From NCBI GenBank assembly GCA_014529385.2, contig CM043946.1:15643077-15707076 (forward strand): a DNA stretch of 64,000 nucleotides, given 5' to 3'. Position numbers and translations under genes: made by a program. This stretch comes from Adiantum capillus-veneris (Eukaryota; Streptophyta; Polypodiopsida; Polypodiales; Pteridaceae). The notes under the pieces are model-generated. The model was not told the DNA's origin, ran no database searches, and saw only the letters and a list, made by a program, of their open reading frames with translations. Below, piece by piece: positions 11,220 to 22,222 of this stretch; positions within the stretch are counted from its first letter, which is position 1, and each line of letters begins with the position of its first letter.

Positions 11220-11454
11220 CCGCGCACACATGCTGCCTTGGGCCATTTTTATTGGGTTTTATTATTAAAACATAGGCACTGCCCGTGTTTAGTCTGTGGT
11301 GGCCGGGTTTAATTCGTAACCGAGTTTAGTTTTTAAGTGTATATCTACGGCTGCGATCTCCCTGATTTCTGTTCGCAAACTTCTCTGCCCTTGATCCCCT
11401 TACTCCCCCCCCCCTTTAATGCTATGTGTTACTTAGTCCTGAGGAGAACCATCC

Positions 11455-12450
11455 AGCAACTCCATTATAAAGGTGGCATTGTCATCCGTAAATGCTCATG
11501 TCAGTAGATTGAAGTCGAAGTGTTTTGCCAGTTTTTATAAGCTTTTCATGTGCCGTTACAAGCCCTATCTATCTTGATTCGATCAAGATCATACTTGCCA
11601 TGGTATTTGCGACTAGTGAGTCAAGAGCTCTTTAAATTATCCCTCGTTTACTCCTACTACAATTGCATATTGACCTGCATAATGTGAAGCGTACTCTCCA
11701 CGCTCACTACGGTCTCTTAGTTTGCGTTTCAAAACGTTGTCACAGTGCGCGGTTCTCCAGGGTCGATTGGGAAAACACCGGGCCTCTGAATGTAGAGAGG
11801 AGCTTAACAGAAGCTCAAACTAAGATAAAAGAGTGCAGATAGTAGTTTAATACACGTAATATTGATGATTAAGAGAGTTTGAGAGGGAAGACTACAAAAA
11901 AGAACATTATTAATTGATACGATGATAAGAAACATAGATTCAAGATTCAAGAGCTCTATTCAATTAACAGGTGATACAACTTCAATTTTTTTGATTGCGC
12001 TTTTTACAATCCGGTTGCATACGTTGCATTGGCATGCCCTCTGAATTGCAACCCTTCAATCAGAAAACTCCCAAAAATTGAACCATTGTCGAGTCTTTTT
12101 GTGCTCTCGATGCTAGGACTCTCCAACTGCTCTCAAGAACAATAATTGCCTCCCTCTACAATCGGTTTCCCAAAAAGCCCTCCCAATAACCCTAAAAAAT
12201 GGCCCACATGAGAAGAACCCTTTCAACTCATTAAAAACTCCTCTTATAGGAAGTGAGCATTCCCAAAAAAGAAAAAAAAAATGTGTTCCTCGTGTTGTGC
12301 CATTCCCTTTGAGCTCCCCTTTTAGTATTTTTGTGCATTGCACCCTTTTGGCCTGGCTCATTATAGGCAATGTCTCTCTCTCTCTTAGCTGCACATGACT
12401 CCTCCCTTTTGTTGTCTGCCAAGCTTGGCCGCCCACTTTGCCCTTTGGGT

Positions 12451-12483
<33 letters not shown>

Positions 12484-13840
12484 AGGACCACCACTTTGCC
12501 CTTGACTGGCTCTTTGATCACCCTCTAAGTGCTCTCTTTGGCTGCCCGGCTTGTCTTCCCATTGATCAACCACCCTCTCTCACCTATACCTGGGGTGCCA
12601 CTGACATCGCTAGTGGAGCTCCCCCTTGCTCTCAAAAAATTAGGCCCGTTAGCGGCTTGTTTGATTCGTCGTCAACTGGGTGACAGTGCCACATCACCAG
12701 CCACTACCAACCGTTGCAGCCTTGTCGGCCACTGCCGTAATTGTCGCGCGCCACCAAAACGCCCTCCTGCACCCATCAGGCCACCACTTCGCGCGAGCAA
12801 CGCCCATAGGTGGTGTTCCATAGCCCATGGGAGAGCACGAGCTCCCTCCTCACTTCGATACCTTCACATTGGTGCCCCTTTGGACTTTATACCCTGCTGC
12901 TCGGGTCCGCAATTAGCCTATGGGAATTGTTTGCCAGCCACGTGTCAGTTAGGGAACACTCCCACCCCATTGGGTTCACAAATCAACTAAAAAAAAACTC
13001 TCCCTCCCTTTCCTTTTTGCCCTAATGCCATTGTCTTCCATGTCCTGCCTACAGTTCCAATCATCGAGCCGGAAGATCCTCTTGAGAGCTCACCTCGTTG
13101 GCTCCGAAACTCGCCAACCCTGTCTCCTTTTCAACATTGCCGGGCACTCCAACCTGGACGATTAAAAAATGGGAAAATTATCTGGCACGACAATGCTGCT
13201 AACTGCATCCGACTTCAACAGTCGTAACTTGGCGTCCATAGCTCCGTTTCACACGCCGCTTCTTCTTGTCATCTTCATACAACACACATTACCCTTGTAA
13301 ACCCCGTCGGGCTCCAACAAAACCCTATTGACACATTTTCCCAAACAGGCAACCCGATTCAGAACCGACCCCTACTGCTGCTGAAATTTCAAAGCTTGAT
13401 ATCTAGGCATCCGTGACTTAGATTGCCAATCTGAAAACACCAGCAAGCTCCATAATTCAACTGCTACGCATCTATCCACTGCAATCGGATTGGACTACCT
13501 GGCACCACTTGCCTTGCCCGTCTCAGATCTGCAACCCCTTCCAGCTTTAAACTGTAATAACTTTCCCACTGAGGCTCTGTTTAATGAGCCGTCTAGACCA
13601 CTTTACTCAACACTTCAAGCTCTACCTTTTTAAGAAAAAAGAAAGCCCTTCATTCAATCTTCACTGTTAGTCCAATTGGTTCACTTTGAGGCACTTTTGG
13701 TCTATAAAAACCCACATAATGCATACATTCCTGCTAATCTAATGCCATAAGCAGTTCTAACATAGATTATAGATTTCTCAAAGTTCATACATACAGACAA
13801 AACTTTGTTTTTCATCTTGTGCCTCCAAAGCGGCACAACA
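11455..13840. other. No gene seen; contains a (CA)n microsatellite and probable LTR sequence
   Basis: A TC/CA microsatellite lies at about 12,451-12,482. No domain was recognised in the short frames. The right end is probably the 3' LTR of the minus-strand Gypsy pol at 13,885-15,260. A purine tract (agaggaggtaga on the minus strand, about 13,852-13,841) is followed by TGTTGTGCC at 13,840, the arrangement of PPT and LTR start. The far LTR end was not located. Confidence 0.4.
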
Positions 13841-13884
13841 TCTACCTCCTCTAAACTTGCACATCCTCCAGTATGTGCCAAGCT

Positions 13885-15260
13885 TTAGAGGTTGTCCACT
13901 GCTACATCTTCGTCAGAAATCACATCTTTATCATCTAAATTCTTATCTTCATCCACATTGAAGTCTTTGTCTGAAATTTGAAGCTCTTCATTTCTCCTTT
14001 TATATAGCTTAACTCCCTTACTTGTAACTGGAAGTTTCAACTCCGTACCATCCATCTCACATAACTTGTAGGTAGAATTAGGAAAAGCATGTTTAACCAC
14101 ATACGGACCAAACCACTGCTTAACCATCTTCCGCATAGCTGTGTACTGGTTGTCCAAACTGCTATCATAAACAAGAACCCAATCCCCTTCTTGAATAGCA
14201 CATGGCCTTAGCCTATGCCGTTTGTCAAAAGCCTCCTTATTTTTCCAACGAGCACTCATTTCTCCTTTGCAGCTTCTATATCTTTGCTTCTCCTCTCTAG
14301 CTGTCAAATCCTTGAAGCAAGCACATCTTATTTGCTCATTTCTAGATCCAAACGAAATATACTCCATGTCGTCACTTCCTCTTCAAGGGGCATTATAGGC
14401 TTCTCTCCATACATAAGCTCTGATGGCATGAAACTTGTAACTGTGCTACGTGTAGTACGGTCCATCCACAAAGCATAAGGAAGTAACCAAGGCCAATCAC
14501 CAATATGGCCCTTACATGCCTTAGCCAATGCCTTGACAATGGGAGGATGCCCTCTCTCATTTTTCCCATTCCCTTTGGGATTGTATGCAGTGTTGAGTGT
14601 TAATTTGACACCCATATGAGCAAAAAAGTCTCTGAATTCGTCAGCATACAACTCTCCTCAATCTACAATAATTCTTCCAACACAACCATATCTACATATT
14701 ACATCTTTTAGCAAAAACTTGCATACCATACTTGTAGCTTTGGTTCGCAAAGCCCTCCCTTCAACTTGGTTTGTCAATTCTTCCCTAGCAAGCATGATGT
14801 ATCTCATTTGTCATAAACTTGTGGGCATTCTAATCAAATTGACTACCCATTTGAAATGCATGCACATGGATACGTTGGATGTAATCCATCTCGATGCTTT
14901 ACATTTGAGTACATTTAACATACAGTACAAGTTTCAACAAAGTGCTCCACATCTTTATACATACCCTTCCACCAATATTGTTCTTTGATTTTAGCAAAAG
15001 TGGCCCAAACTCCCCTGTGTCCTACACATAGCAACTCATTAAATTCTTTAAGTACTTGAAGTGTTACCTTATCATAAACAACTCGCTGAGGGGTTCCTAT
15101 CGGCTTCTTTGGATGCTTCCATAGAAACCCATCCTGTAAGAAATATCCATAAGCCTTCTTTTGTAAGCCCACATAGGGTAATTGTCCCCATCCAATCTAT
15201 CCTCTGCAGCAAACATCTTGAACACATCTGCGTTGTTGTCACCCATGGAAATTGTTGCAC
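13885..15260 (-). pseudogene. Ty3/Gypsy integrase remnant
   Basis: Three minus-strand blocks form a Gypsy integrase in order. The first (15,172-14,915) has the H2C2 zinc-binding domain: LCVGHRGVWATFAKIKEQYWWKGMYKD...C-x2-C. The second (14,651-14,328) is the catalytic core C-terminal half: FRDFFAHMGVKLTLNTAYNP, with NGKNERG covering the catalytic glutamate region and a WLLPYALWMDR motif. The third (14,367-13,885) is a C-terminal domain with EGDWVLVYDSSL and an acidic tail (DEDKNLDDKDVISDED). Frames change between blocks and the middle of the core (first two catalytic Asp residues) is decayed. RT and gag are absent. The acidic end and context point to a different Gypsy lineage from the chromodomain element next to it. 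Confidence 0.8.
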
Positions 15261-15409
15261 CTAATGTGACAACTACCCAAAAAGAGGAGAAATGAAGCAA
15301 GAATAACACGTGCTATACAAGGTAGAGTTTGGGTCCCAAAAGATGAACAGATTAGGTGCTAGACATTGTGCTAGACATTCTATGAGTGTCAAAAGAATCC
15401 AATTGTCGA

Positions 15410-16595
15410 ATGCCCAAGTGTAAACAAAACTTGTAGTTTTGTTATGAGACAATTTTATTGGTCTGGAATGTATAAGGACGTCCTAGAATATGTGGTTAAA
15501 TGTACTAAATGCTAAATCAATAAGGTTGAAAGGATTAAGACAGGAGGACTACTCCATCCATTGAACTTTCCTTCAAAAAATCAGAGAGTACCCATAGATT
15601 TTATGATTATTTTACCTAAAACATAGAGAGGGCACGACTCTATCTAGGTAATAGTGGACAGGTTAACCAAAATGGCTAAGGTTATTCCAACTAAATCTAA
15701 AAGTCTTGAATTGGCCAGATTATTTGTAGGAAACCTCTATCAATTATATGGTTTATCAATAGACACTGTGCCAGATAGAGATAGGAAGTTTAATAGCCAT
15801 TTCTAGAGAGCGCTCCAAAAATGGATACTAAACTAAGCACGAGTATAGCTAAGCATCCTCAAATGGATGGTTCAACTAAAAGGGTTTATCAAATCCCAGA
15901 AGATATTCTACGAGCATATGTAAGTAAATAAAAAACAGATTGGGAATAGTATTTACTTATAGTAGAGTTTGCATATAATAATGACAAGCACCCTTCCATT
16001 CGATATAGTCCATTTATGTTAATGTATGTATTGTAGCCTAGAGCTCCTTATGCAGTAGGATTGCAAAAGGAAAAAGTTCAAGTAGTTAAATACTTTCTAG
16101 AATATATGAATAAAATGCCTAAACTTGCTAAAAACAATATTTAGAAGGCTCAAGATAGAGCAAAGACACATATTGGATTGTGTAGAAGGCCTCTTGCCTT
16201 TGAGGAAGCGGAGCAAGATGATTTAAAAGTACCTTAAAATTTTGAAACCATGAAGAAATGACCATGTTCAAAATTATCATCAAGGTATTGTGGACCTTTC
16301 ACAATACTAAAGAGATTTGGTGATATGGCTGACAAACTCCAATTACCAACAGCAATTGGCATACATTCAGTATTCCATGTTAGCAAACTCAAAAAGAAAT
16401 TGGGTCAATCTAATAATCTTGCTCAAGATAATCAGATAGTGGGACTCATAGATACTCAATCTCTTCCATATGAACCGAAAAAATACTAAACATTAGAGAA
16501 AAAAGAACTAGATATACAATTCGTAAAGAGCGTTTAATTAAATGGAAAGATTGTGCTGAAGAAAGTTCAACATGGGAGCAAGTAAGCACTCTCTA
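15410..16595 (+). pseudogene. Ty3/Gypsy integrase and chromodomain remnant (outer element)
   Basis: Plus strand, frequently interrupted by stops. Recognisable pieces are RQFYWSGMYKDVLEYVVKCTKC (zinc-binding domain end), VDRLTKMAKVIPTKS (core), VEFAYNNDKHPS, and near 16,540-16,585 LIKWKDCAEESSTWEQV, the core of a chromodomain (W-K-x-C/W-x-x-x-x-x-T-W-E). Chromodomains at the end of pol mark the chromovirus clade of Gypsy elements. The purine run aaaaaagag at 16,595-16,603 and the LTR copy at 16,602 follow immediately, so this is the 3' end of the element whose 5' LTR lies at 5464. Confidence 0.78.
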
Positions 16596-16601
16596 AAAAA
16601 G

Positions 16602-16880
16602 AGATATATCCTATAGCTAGGTGGACGAGCATGCCTAAACTCAGAGCTTAGGGGTTGTGGGCAAGTGTGGGAGAAGTCTCTTATTCTAAATAAGGGTCAA
16701 GAGGACCAAGTGGTGTGATGGTTGGGGATTACCCATGCAAGTTGGCGGCATAGTCAAAGGCCACAAGAGGGGAAGCGGCAGTAACTCCTGTGTGTATGTG
16801 CGTGTGTAGCTCGAGAGTAGAGCTTGATCAAGCACACCATATCTTGTTGCAATATCCTTTTTGCTTTGATAGTTGGGCTC
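16602..16880 (+). mobile_element. 3' LTR remnant of the outer Gypsy element
   Basis: Matches 5464 onward (gatatatcctatagctagg; ataagggtcaagagg; caaaggccacaagagggg). The right boundary is uncertain because the homology fades after gatcaagca near 16,835. The divergence between the two copies implies an old insertion. Confidence 0.62.
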
Positions 16881-17980
16881 CTACAATGCAAAGCACTATG
16901 TAGTTTGCATCTTTGAATATGCATGTTACATGATGGTGCTATTTGAGAGATGATTTACTTTTCATTTGTGTAAAAAATTGTTGCTTTGGGATGTAGATTT
17001 CGGATTGATACACATCCAATTTTGTGCACATAAGATTGTGTGGATTGGTGCTTTTTGGTTATGTATGTATATGTGGATACAAAGGTGTACAGGTTACATA
17101 TAGGTGGAGTTGTTTACACAGCTACTCTTGTAGGAAAGCTTGGTTGCCATGCTCTTGGTGGTTGATCTATGCTTCATGTGGATTTGTGATTTGAGACGGT
17201 TTTGTCTCTGGTAGGTTTATGTGCTTTGTTCAACCCAACGATTTGTTATGCTTCTCTCCATCATTTGGAGAGCCTTTTAGTCCATTTGATTTTATGTTTG
17301 ATAGATTGTGGATGAAATATTTGATCTCTAATTATGCGCATAGCCTAGTTGGTTTCACAGGTTTTTGCATACCAGTTTTTGGTGAGACATTTTAAAGATA
17401 CTTCACATTACAAGGAAAACTCTATCGTATTTTTTCCAATATGTTGCCATAGTTTCTATGTATTTGCACTTAACTCTCTGATGCTTTAGTCGTTGAGTGA
17501 CTCCCACATTGACAGTGATTGAGTTTACCTCTCACTTGAACAGGTTTTATGTCACTTTCAGACACACATTAGTGTTCTTGTATCTGCTCTCATAGGAGTG
17601 AGGTTTGTGTATGCTCATTGTGGCTACAAGTTACAGTTTATGCATTGGTTTTTATCGATAGCTATTTTGATTGTGATTCTACTTCTTACAGGTTACAGAT
17701 CATCATAAGTTACATGTTCTACAGGTTTCTTCAGTAGAGCTACATTGAGATACAGGATGCATATGTGTTGATCATAGTTATGATTATGTAGCAGTCAATG
17801 AGATCTCCCACTTTGGCATATTTGATATGGTTTATGTTTGAAATTTTGCTTGAGATTTTGCTCAATCTACAAAGGAGACCATGTTGGATTTCTGCTAGGA
17901 TTTCTCACCATACACCTTTTGATGTATATGCAGATTTTGGTTTCTTGATATCCATCTAGTAGATATGTGTGATAGTCCAA
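16881..17980. other. T-rich stretch, no gene seen
   Basis: Many TTT-rich segments and no long frame. It lies upstream of a plus-strand Copia gag/protease remnant and may be its decayed gag N-terminus, but no motif supports that. Confidence 0.4.
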
Positions 17981-17984
17981 AGTC

Positions 17985-18530
17985 GACACTGACAGTTCGT
18001 GATGAGAGACGATCATCTCGTAGTTGCCACTACATGCGTTGTTGGCATTGTGGTCACATAGGGCACTCATTATTTTTTACGTATAAGGCAATGACAATGA
18101 TGTATGTGTGATGCATGTGAGGTTTTGACCCAAGCTAGAGAGATGGCTTCATATGCGAGTGACAGTGATGTCACATTTACCTCTAGTAATCCTATTGCTT
18201 ATATGTTTGGTGTAGTTGACATATCTTCTTGTTGGTTTCCAGATGAGGATGTAGTCTTCCATGTCACACCATGTCGTGAGTGGTTTAGTACCTTCTCTAG
18301 TGGGAGATTTGGTCATGTGCACTAGGCCAATGGTTTGGCGTTTGAAATTGCAGGGACAGGAAATGTATACTTTTCATTACCTAGTGGTGCATCTTTTACA
18401 CTACCACATGTGCGTTATGTTTCTAACATTGCACAGAGTTTGATCTCAGTGAGACAGCTAGCAAATTATGGTTTTCATGTATTGCTTCGAGAATAGTCTT
18501 TCAAGATGCATTGTGGATCGCATGTAATTG
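17985..18530 (+). pseudogene. Copia gag zinc knuckle and protease/pre-integrase remnant
   Basis: At about 18,037 the plus strand encodes RCWHCGHIGHSLFF, a CCHC knuckle whose last cysteine is now phenylalanine. In another frame (18,104-18,325) follows CWFPDEDVVFHVTPCREWF, aligned with the Copia protease motif W-x-x-D-S-G-x-x-x-H-x-T, though the D-S-G triad is lost. Further on, AGTGNVYF...HVRYVSNIAQSLISVRQLANYG matches the gag_pre-integrs region. A stop (18,323) and frame changes confirm decay. Confidence 0.65.
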
Positions 18531-18599
18531 AAGAGGAGCTAGATATAGCTAAGTAGGGGATTGGAGCGAGATTTTTTCCTCTTTTTACATATATCTCAT

Positions 18600-18770
18600 A
18601 TTTAACCAAAAAAAAAAAAAGCTCCCTCCAAGAGCTTTTGGAGCGAGCTTTTTCTTTGTCTCCCTCTCCCTCTTATCTCCTTCTCTCTTTCACTCCCCTT
18701 CAATCTCCCTCTACCTCTCCCTCTCTACAACAATAACTCATGACCCTTGTGTACACGTGGAAGCTTTCAT
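18600..18770. repeat. Poly(A) run and CT-rich low-complexity DNA
   Basis: A 14-base A run near 18,606 is followed by TCTCCCTC-type pyrimidine-rich sequence. Confidence 0.7.
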
Positions 18771-18984
18771 TGCAAGAACAACTACATTAAGAGTAATTCC
18801 CACTTTATTACATTGTGCAATGAACGATTCATTCTTCTTATATTCTCGCACATATAGACCATCTTAATTGGGTATGACCTACTACATGCAACACGTAAGC
18901 CAAATACATCACATTGTCATTAGTAGAAACAATGGCATATCCCCTTTATGCATAATTAGTTGCATTGTATCATCCCTAGATCAA

Positions 18985-19530
18985 CTTAACCAGGACTATC
19001 CAAATTTTGTAGCTCCTTAAATGATTCACTATGGTTGAAAATGTGATTTGATGCCCTAGAATCATCATAACATACATTCTCAACACATTTAGATACATTT
19101 GCAAACATGGTGCTCTTAATATGCATCAGAACAAATGACCTCTTTGACTCATCTTCATTCATGTTATTAGTAGCACACTTATCATGCATCCTTCTTTGTA
19201 GCTATTCACACTCAAAGTGGTCTTGCTTATCCAACCCCCCTTTCCATTATGTTTCCAATGTTTCTATAAAAGTTTCCATGATCTTATTGACCCCCTACCT
19301 TAAAAAATTTCTCTACCACCTACATTGTCTAACTTTGATGGTCACACATATCGTGATTACCTTGATTTTGGTTTCCATGACCACACCCCCACCTCGTTGA
19401 CCAACACCTTGACATCCACATCGACACTTGTTATTGTAGAAGATCTATTAAGAACATCTTGCACCTTGAGAAAATGATTCTTCACCAGTGTTTCTCTCTT
19501 CTACAATTAGCATAGACACAATTTTTGTAA
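18985..19530 (-). pseudogene. Copia gag/protease remnant
   Basis: The minus-strand frame 19,189-18,986 encodes CVENVCYDDSRASNHIFNHSESFKELQNLD, matching the protease active-site layout (W-x-x-D-S-G-A-S-x-H-M). The DSGAS motif has become DSRAS. Upstream on the same strand (about 19,240-19,500) short pieces look like the gag tail. Opposite in orientation to the Copia remnant at 18 kb, so it is a separate insertion. Confidence 0.55.
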
Positions 19531-19770
19531 GCTTGAGCTCTTGCAAGAGCTCACACACAACCAAGACATAACACAATGGAGACAAAGGCCAATAATGAGT
19601 TATCAAGCCCAAATATCAATCCCCAAGTATGTGTACTTGAACTTAGCTCCAAAGGTTCTTGCAATTGCACTCAAAAGACCCAAAAGTTGAAATTCAATTG
19701 CTACAAGAAAGGTAAGCCTAGAGTCTAATTAAAGCCTATAATTGCATTTGATGGGAGTTGATGGTTATAT

Positions 19771-20379
19771 TGATTTGATTAGAGGTTAGTAGCCATTGAC
19801 TTGCATGATGTTTTATGCTAATTGTTGTGATGTCTGATTAGTGCTTTTCTACTCATATATATCTATGTGCTCTTTGATTACAAATGTAACGAGTAGAGAT
19901 TTGTTAGATTCATGCACTATTGTCCCTATGTGTGTAGGATTGAGCTCTTCGAAATGAAATGTGGATTGGAGAATGTCAATATGTGGCTCTACTCTCTATG
20001 GTTATGGAGCACCTCTTTCGTGTTTTTGTTGGTTCTCTCATTAATAGTTGGTGGGTGTTTTCAGCCCAAATCAAGATAAAGATCATAGACTGACAATATG
20101 TTTGATCGCTATGCTGTCGTTAGCAACTAAATTGCATATTTCAAACATTGACACTCGTTGTTGGGTATCAATAGCATAAATTAGAAGAGTGGTTTTCATT
20201 GAATGATCATTTGTGGATTTTGGCGATGTTCATTGTCATCAATTTTGTATAATTCGTGCCATGTCATAAATTTTTGTGTACATCAATTTTTTACTCACCT
20301 ATTCACTAATTTTGTTTGGTATTTATATTTACATTTTCACTAAATGCAAGTCAATGGCTACTAACCTCTAATCAAATCA
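19771..20379. repeat. Inverted repeat, 36-bp perfect arms 537 bp apart
   Basis: tgatttgattagaggttagt and the following bases at 19,771-19,806 recur as an exact reverse complement at 20,344-20,379. No transposase frame and no convincing target-site duplication were found. A second, imperfect inverted pair (19,743-19,770 against about 20,937-20,967; gcatttgatgggagttgat) extends the left arm but pairs with a more distant site, so the region has been rearranged. Confidence 0.75.
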
Positions 20380-20383
20380 TGAT

Positions 20384-20929
20384 GAATCCAAGATAAGCCC
20401 AGATTCACCTTTAAAGGAAAGTGCAAGGTATAGACTCATGGTAGTCATCCACAAGATGATGTAACCAAGAACTCCAACATGCATAGTATTGACTAAAGAC
20501 TAAATACTACGACATCCCCACTAGCATTGTCAATGTCCAATAGTACGTGTAGAACTAGAACTAATATGTGCTTCCTCACACCCACACCACATGCACGCAC
20601 GACCATACATCAATACAAAGATCTATGTACTGAGTTTCTATCATAACTCTTAGAGCTACAAGGCAAACTCAGCCATAATGAAGTCTTGCGCACTAAAAGA
20701 AGCACCAAATAGGAAAAGCTAGCAAAAAAATAAGGCAATTGATAGGTGGGCACCATGGAAGATTAAAAAAACTAACAAAATATCAATTGGTTGTCTTTCG
20801 GACGAAAATTTCACAATATGAAATCTTCATGTCTACATGTCCACTATACGACTAAGGAAGATTCCTAGAGGAATCCAAGGTAAGCCCATATTCACCTTAA
20901 AATGAAAGTGCAAGTATAGAATCATGGTA
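20384..20929. repeat. Dispersed direct repeat, about 60 bp
   Basis: gaatccaagataagcccaga... (20,384-20,443) and gaatccaaggtaagcccata... (20,871-20,929) are diverged copies. They lie beside the arms of the inverted repeats, suggesting duplication of a mobile-element end. Confidence 0.65.
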
Positions 20930-21177
20930 CAAGTCAATATAAACATCAACTCCCATCAAATGCTGATGACGAGTGATTACAAAAAACAAGACATTAACAA
21001 TCTATTTAATGAAGAATCCAAGATAATAACATGCAAATCAAACAACCATGAAAATGGAGAGTGGAAAGAAACAAGAGTAATGCATTAGTAACGTAGTTTA
21101 CGAATGAGGAGATATTAAAGGACTCCCTAGCATAGCCATACTCTTGAATCACCTCTCAGATCAAGAGAGAATTCTCA

Positions 21178-21411
21178 TAATGGGAGTTCCTTTTTCACAC
21201 TTTACACATCACCTTAGATACCTAGAGTTTCATTTATGCTTTTTCAGGGCACAAAAGGCCTTTGGGACTCTCCACAGTGACTTTACCTGCTTCCTAATGG
21301 GAGTTCCTTTCCACACTTTACACATCACCTTAGATACCTAGAGTTCCATTTATACTTTGTTGGGGCACCCAAGGCCCTTGGGACTCCACGGTGACTTTAC
21401 CTGCTTTCCTC
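21178..21411. repeat. Tandem duplication, 117-bp period
   Basis: taatgggagttcc begins at 21,178 and again at 21,295, and both copies continue through cacatcaccttagatacctagag to gtgactttacctgc. Confidence 0.85.
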
Positions 21412-21448
21412 CGCATACTAATTGGCGTCCCTATTACAAGTTACAACT

Positions 21449-21655
21449 CTCAATGAGTCCAAATCACATTATACAAAGTTACATTGCCCAAAAATGATAA
21501 AGATTACACGAGACATATCTGTCCAGACTTGGAAGCCTCGACTCCTCTCAATTGAGTCCAAATCACTTTATACAAAGTTACATTGGCCAAAAATGATAAT
21601 CATCACACAAGAGATTGAACATATTTGGCCAGACTTGCAAGCCTCAACTCCCAAT
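21449..21655. repeat. Tandem duplication, about 100-bp period
   Basis: Two diverged copies of a unit containing gagtccaaatcac, acaaagttacattg and ccaaaaatgataa, followed by a shared cagactt(g)gaagcctc block, at 21,449-21,547 and 21,548-21,655. Confidence 0.8.
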
Positions 21656-21839
21656 GCAATGACAACTCACAAGCCGTCCCCACCATGCCCGCGCCCGTGT
21701 TTCCCAGGGCACCACTTAAACCCATACCATATCACCGAGTAGATGACTAGGAAATAACCTTCACAAAGATCTCTCAATAAACAAGGTCTATGGGGTGTGC
21801 ATAAGACAAAGTAAGATTGGTGGTCAGATTGGTTGAAAC

Positions 21840-21882
21840 GGGGGGCGGAGTGGGGTGTTGGGGGGGAGGGGGGGGGGGGGGG
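21840..21882. repeat. G-rich low-complexity tract
   Basis: Runs of G broken by single A, C or T, located just beyond the 3' end of the PP2A gene on its minus strand (C-rich in the transcript). Confidence 0.85.
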
Positions 21883-22222
21883 CACTTTAAACTGCCCTTT
21901 CTTTCCTTACACAGAAGGAAACATTCAACTGTAGGAGACTGTTGCAAAAGGAGTTTATGCAAAAACCTGTCAACAACCATCATTTAATACTCCTCTTATT
22001 ACAAGTAAAAGAATGTCTAATTTCTGATTGAAAAATACAAAAGGAGGTAAGGATACCTCACGGAAAAAGTATGTGGTATAACATTTCTTACATATATACC
22101 AGAATAACCTTTCTTAGCATCATGAACAGTTACAATGATAAGAAACAGATAATATGCTGCCTCTCTATAAAAGCATCGACCGACTCTATAGAAGCTGTGT
22201 GTGTGGCGGTGAACGTATAGCC

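Larger units (their letters stand above)
10962..11446. mobile_element. Non-autonomous TIR element (MITE), 485 bp, with 8-bp target-site duplication
   Basis: actaagtaacacatagcatt and four further bases at 10,968-10,991 are repeated exactly as the reverse complement at 11,414-11,437. A shorter match (cctca/tgagg) lies outside it. The octamer aaccatcc stands at 10,954-10,961 and again at 11,447-11,454, directly flanking the element. No transposase frame is present. An 8-bp duplication fits the hAT superfamily; a 9-bp duplication with one mismatch (Mutator) is also possible. The inner ends of the TIRs run into a 35-base G run on the left and a C run on the right. Confidence 0.8.

Noticed and set aside
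11160-11235. A tRNA gene
   Set aside because: A- and B-box-like words are present but acceptor and anticodon stems could not be formed convincingly.
16881-17980. Possible host gene in the T-rich stretch before the Copia remnant
   Set aside because: No frame longer than background and no domain or splice pattern.
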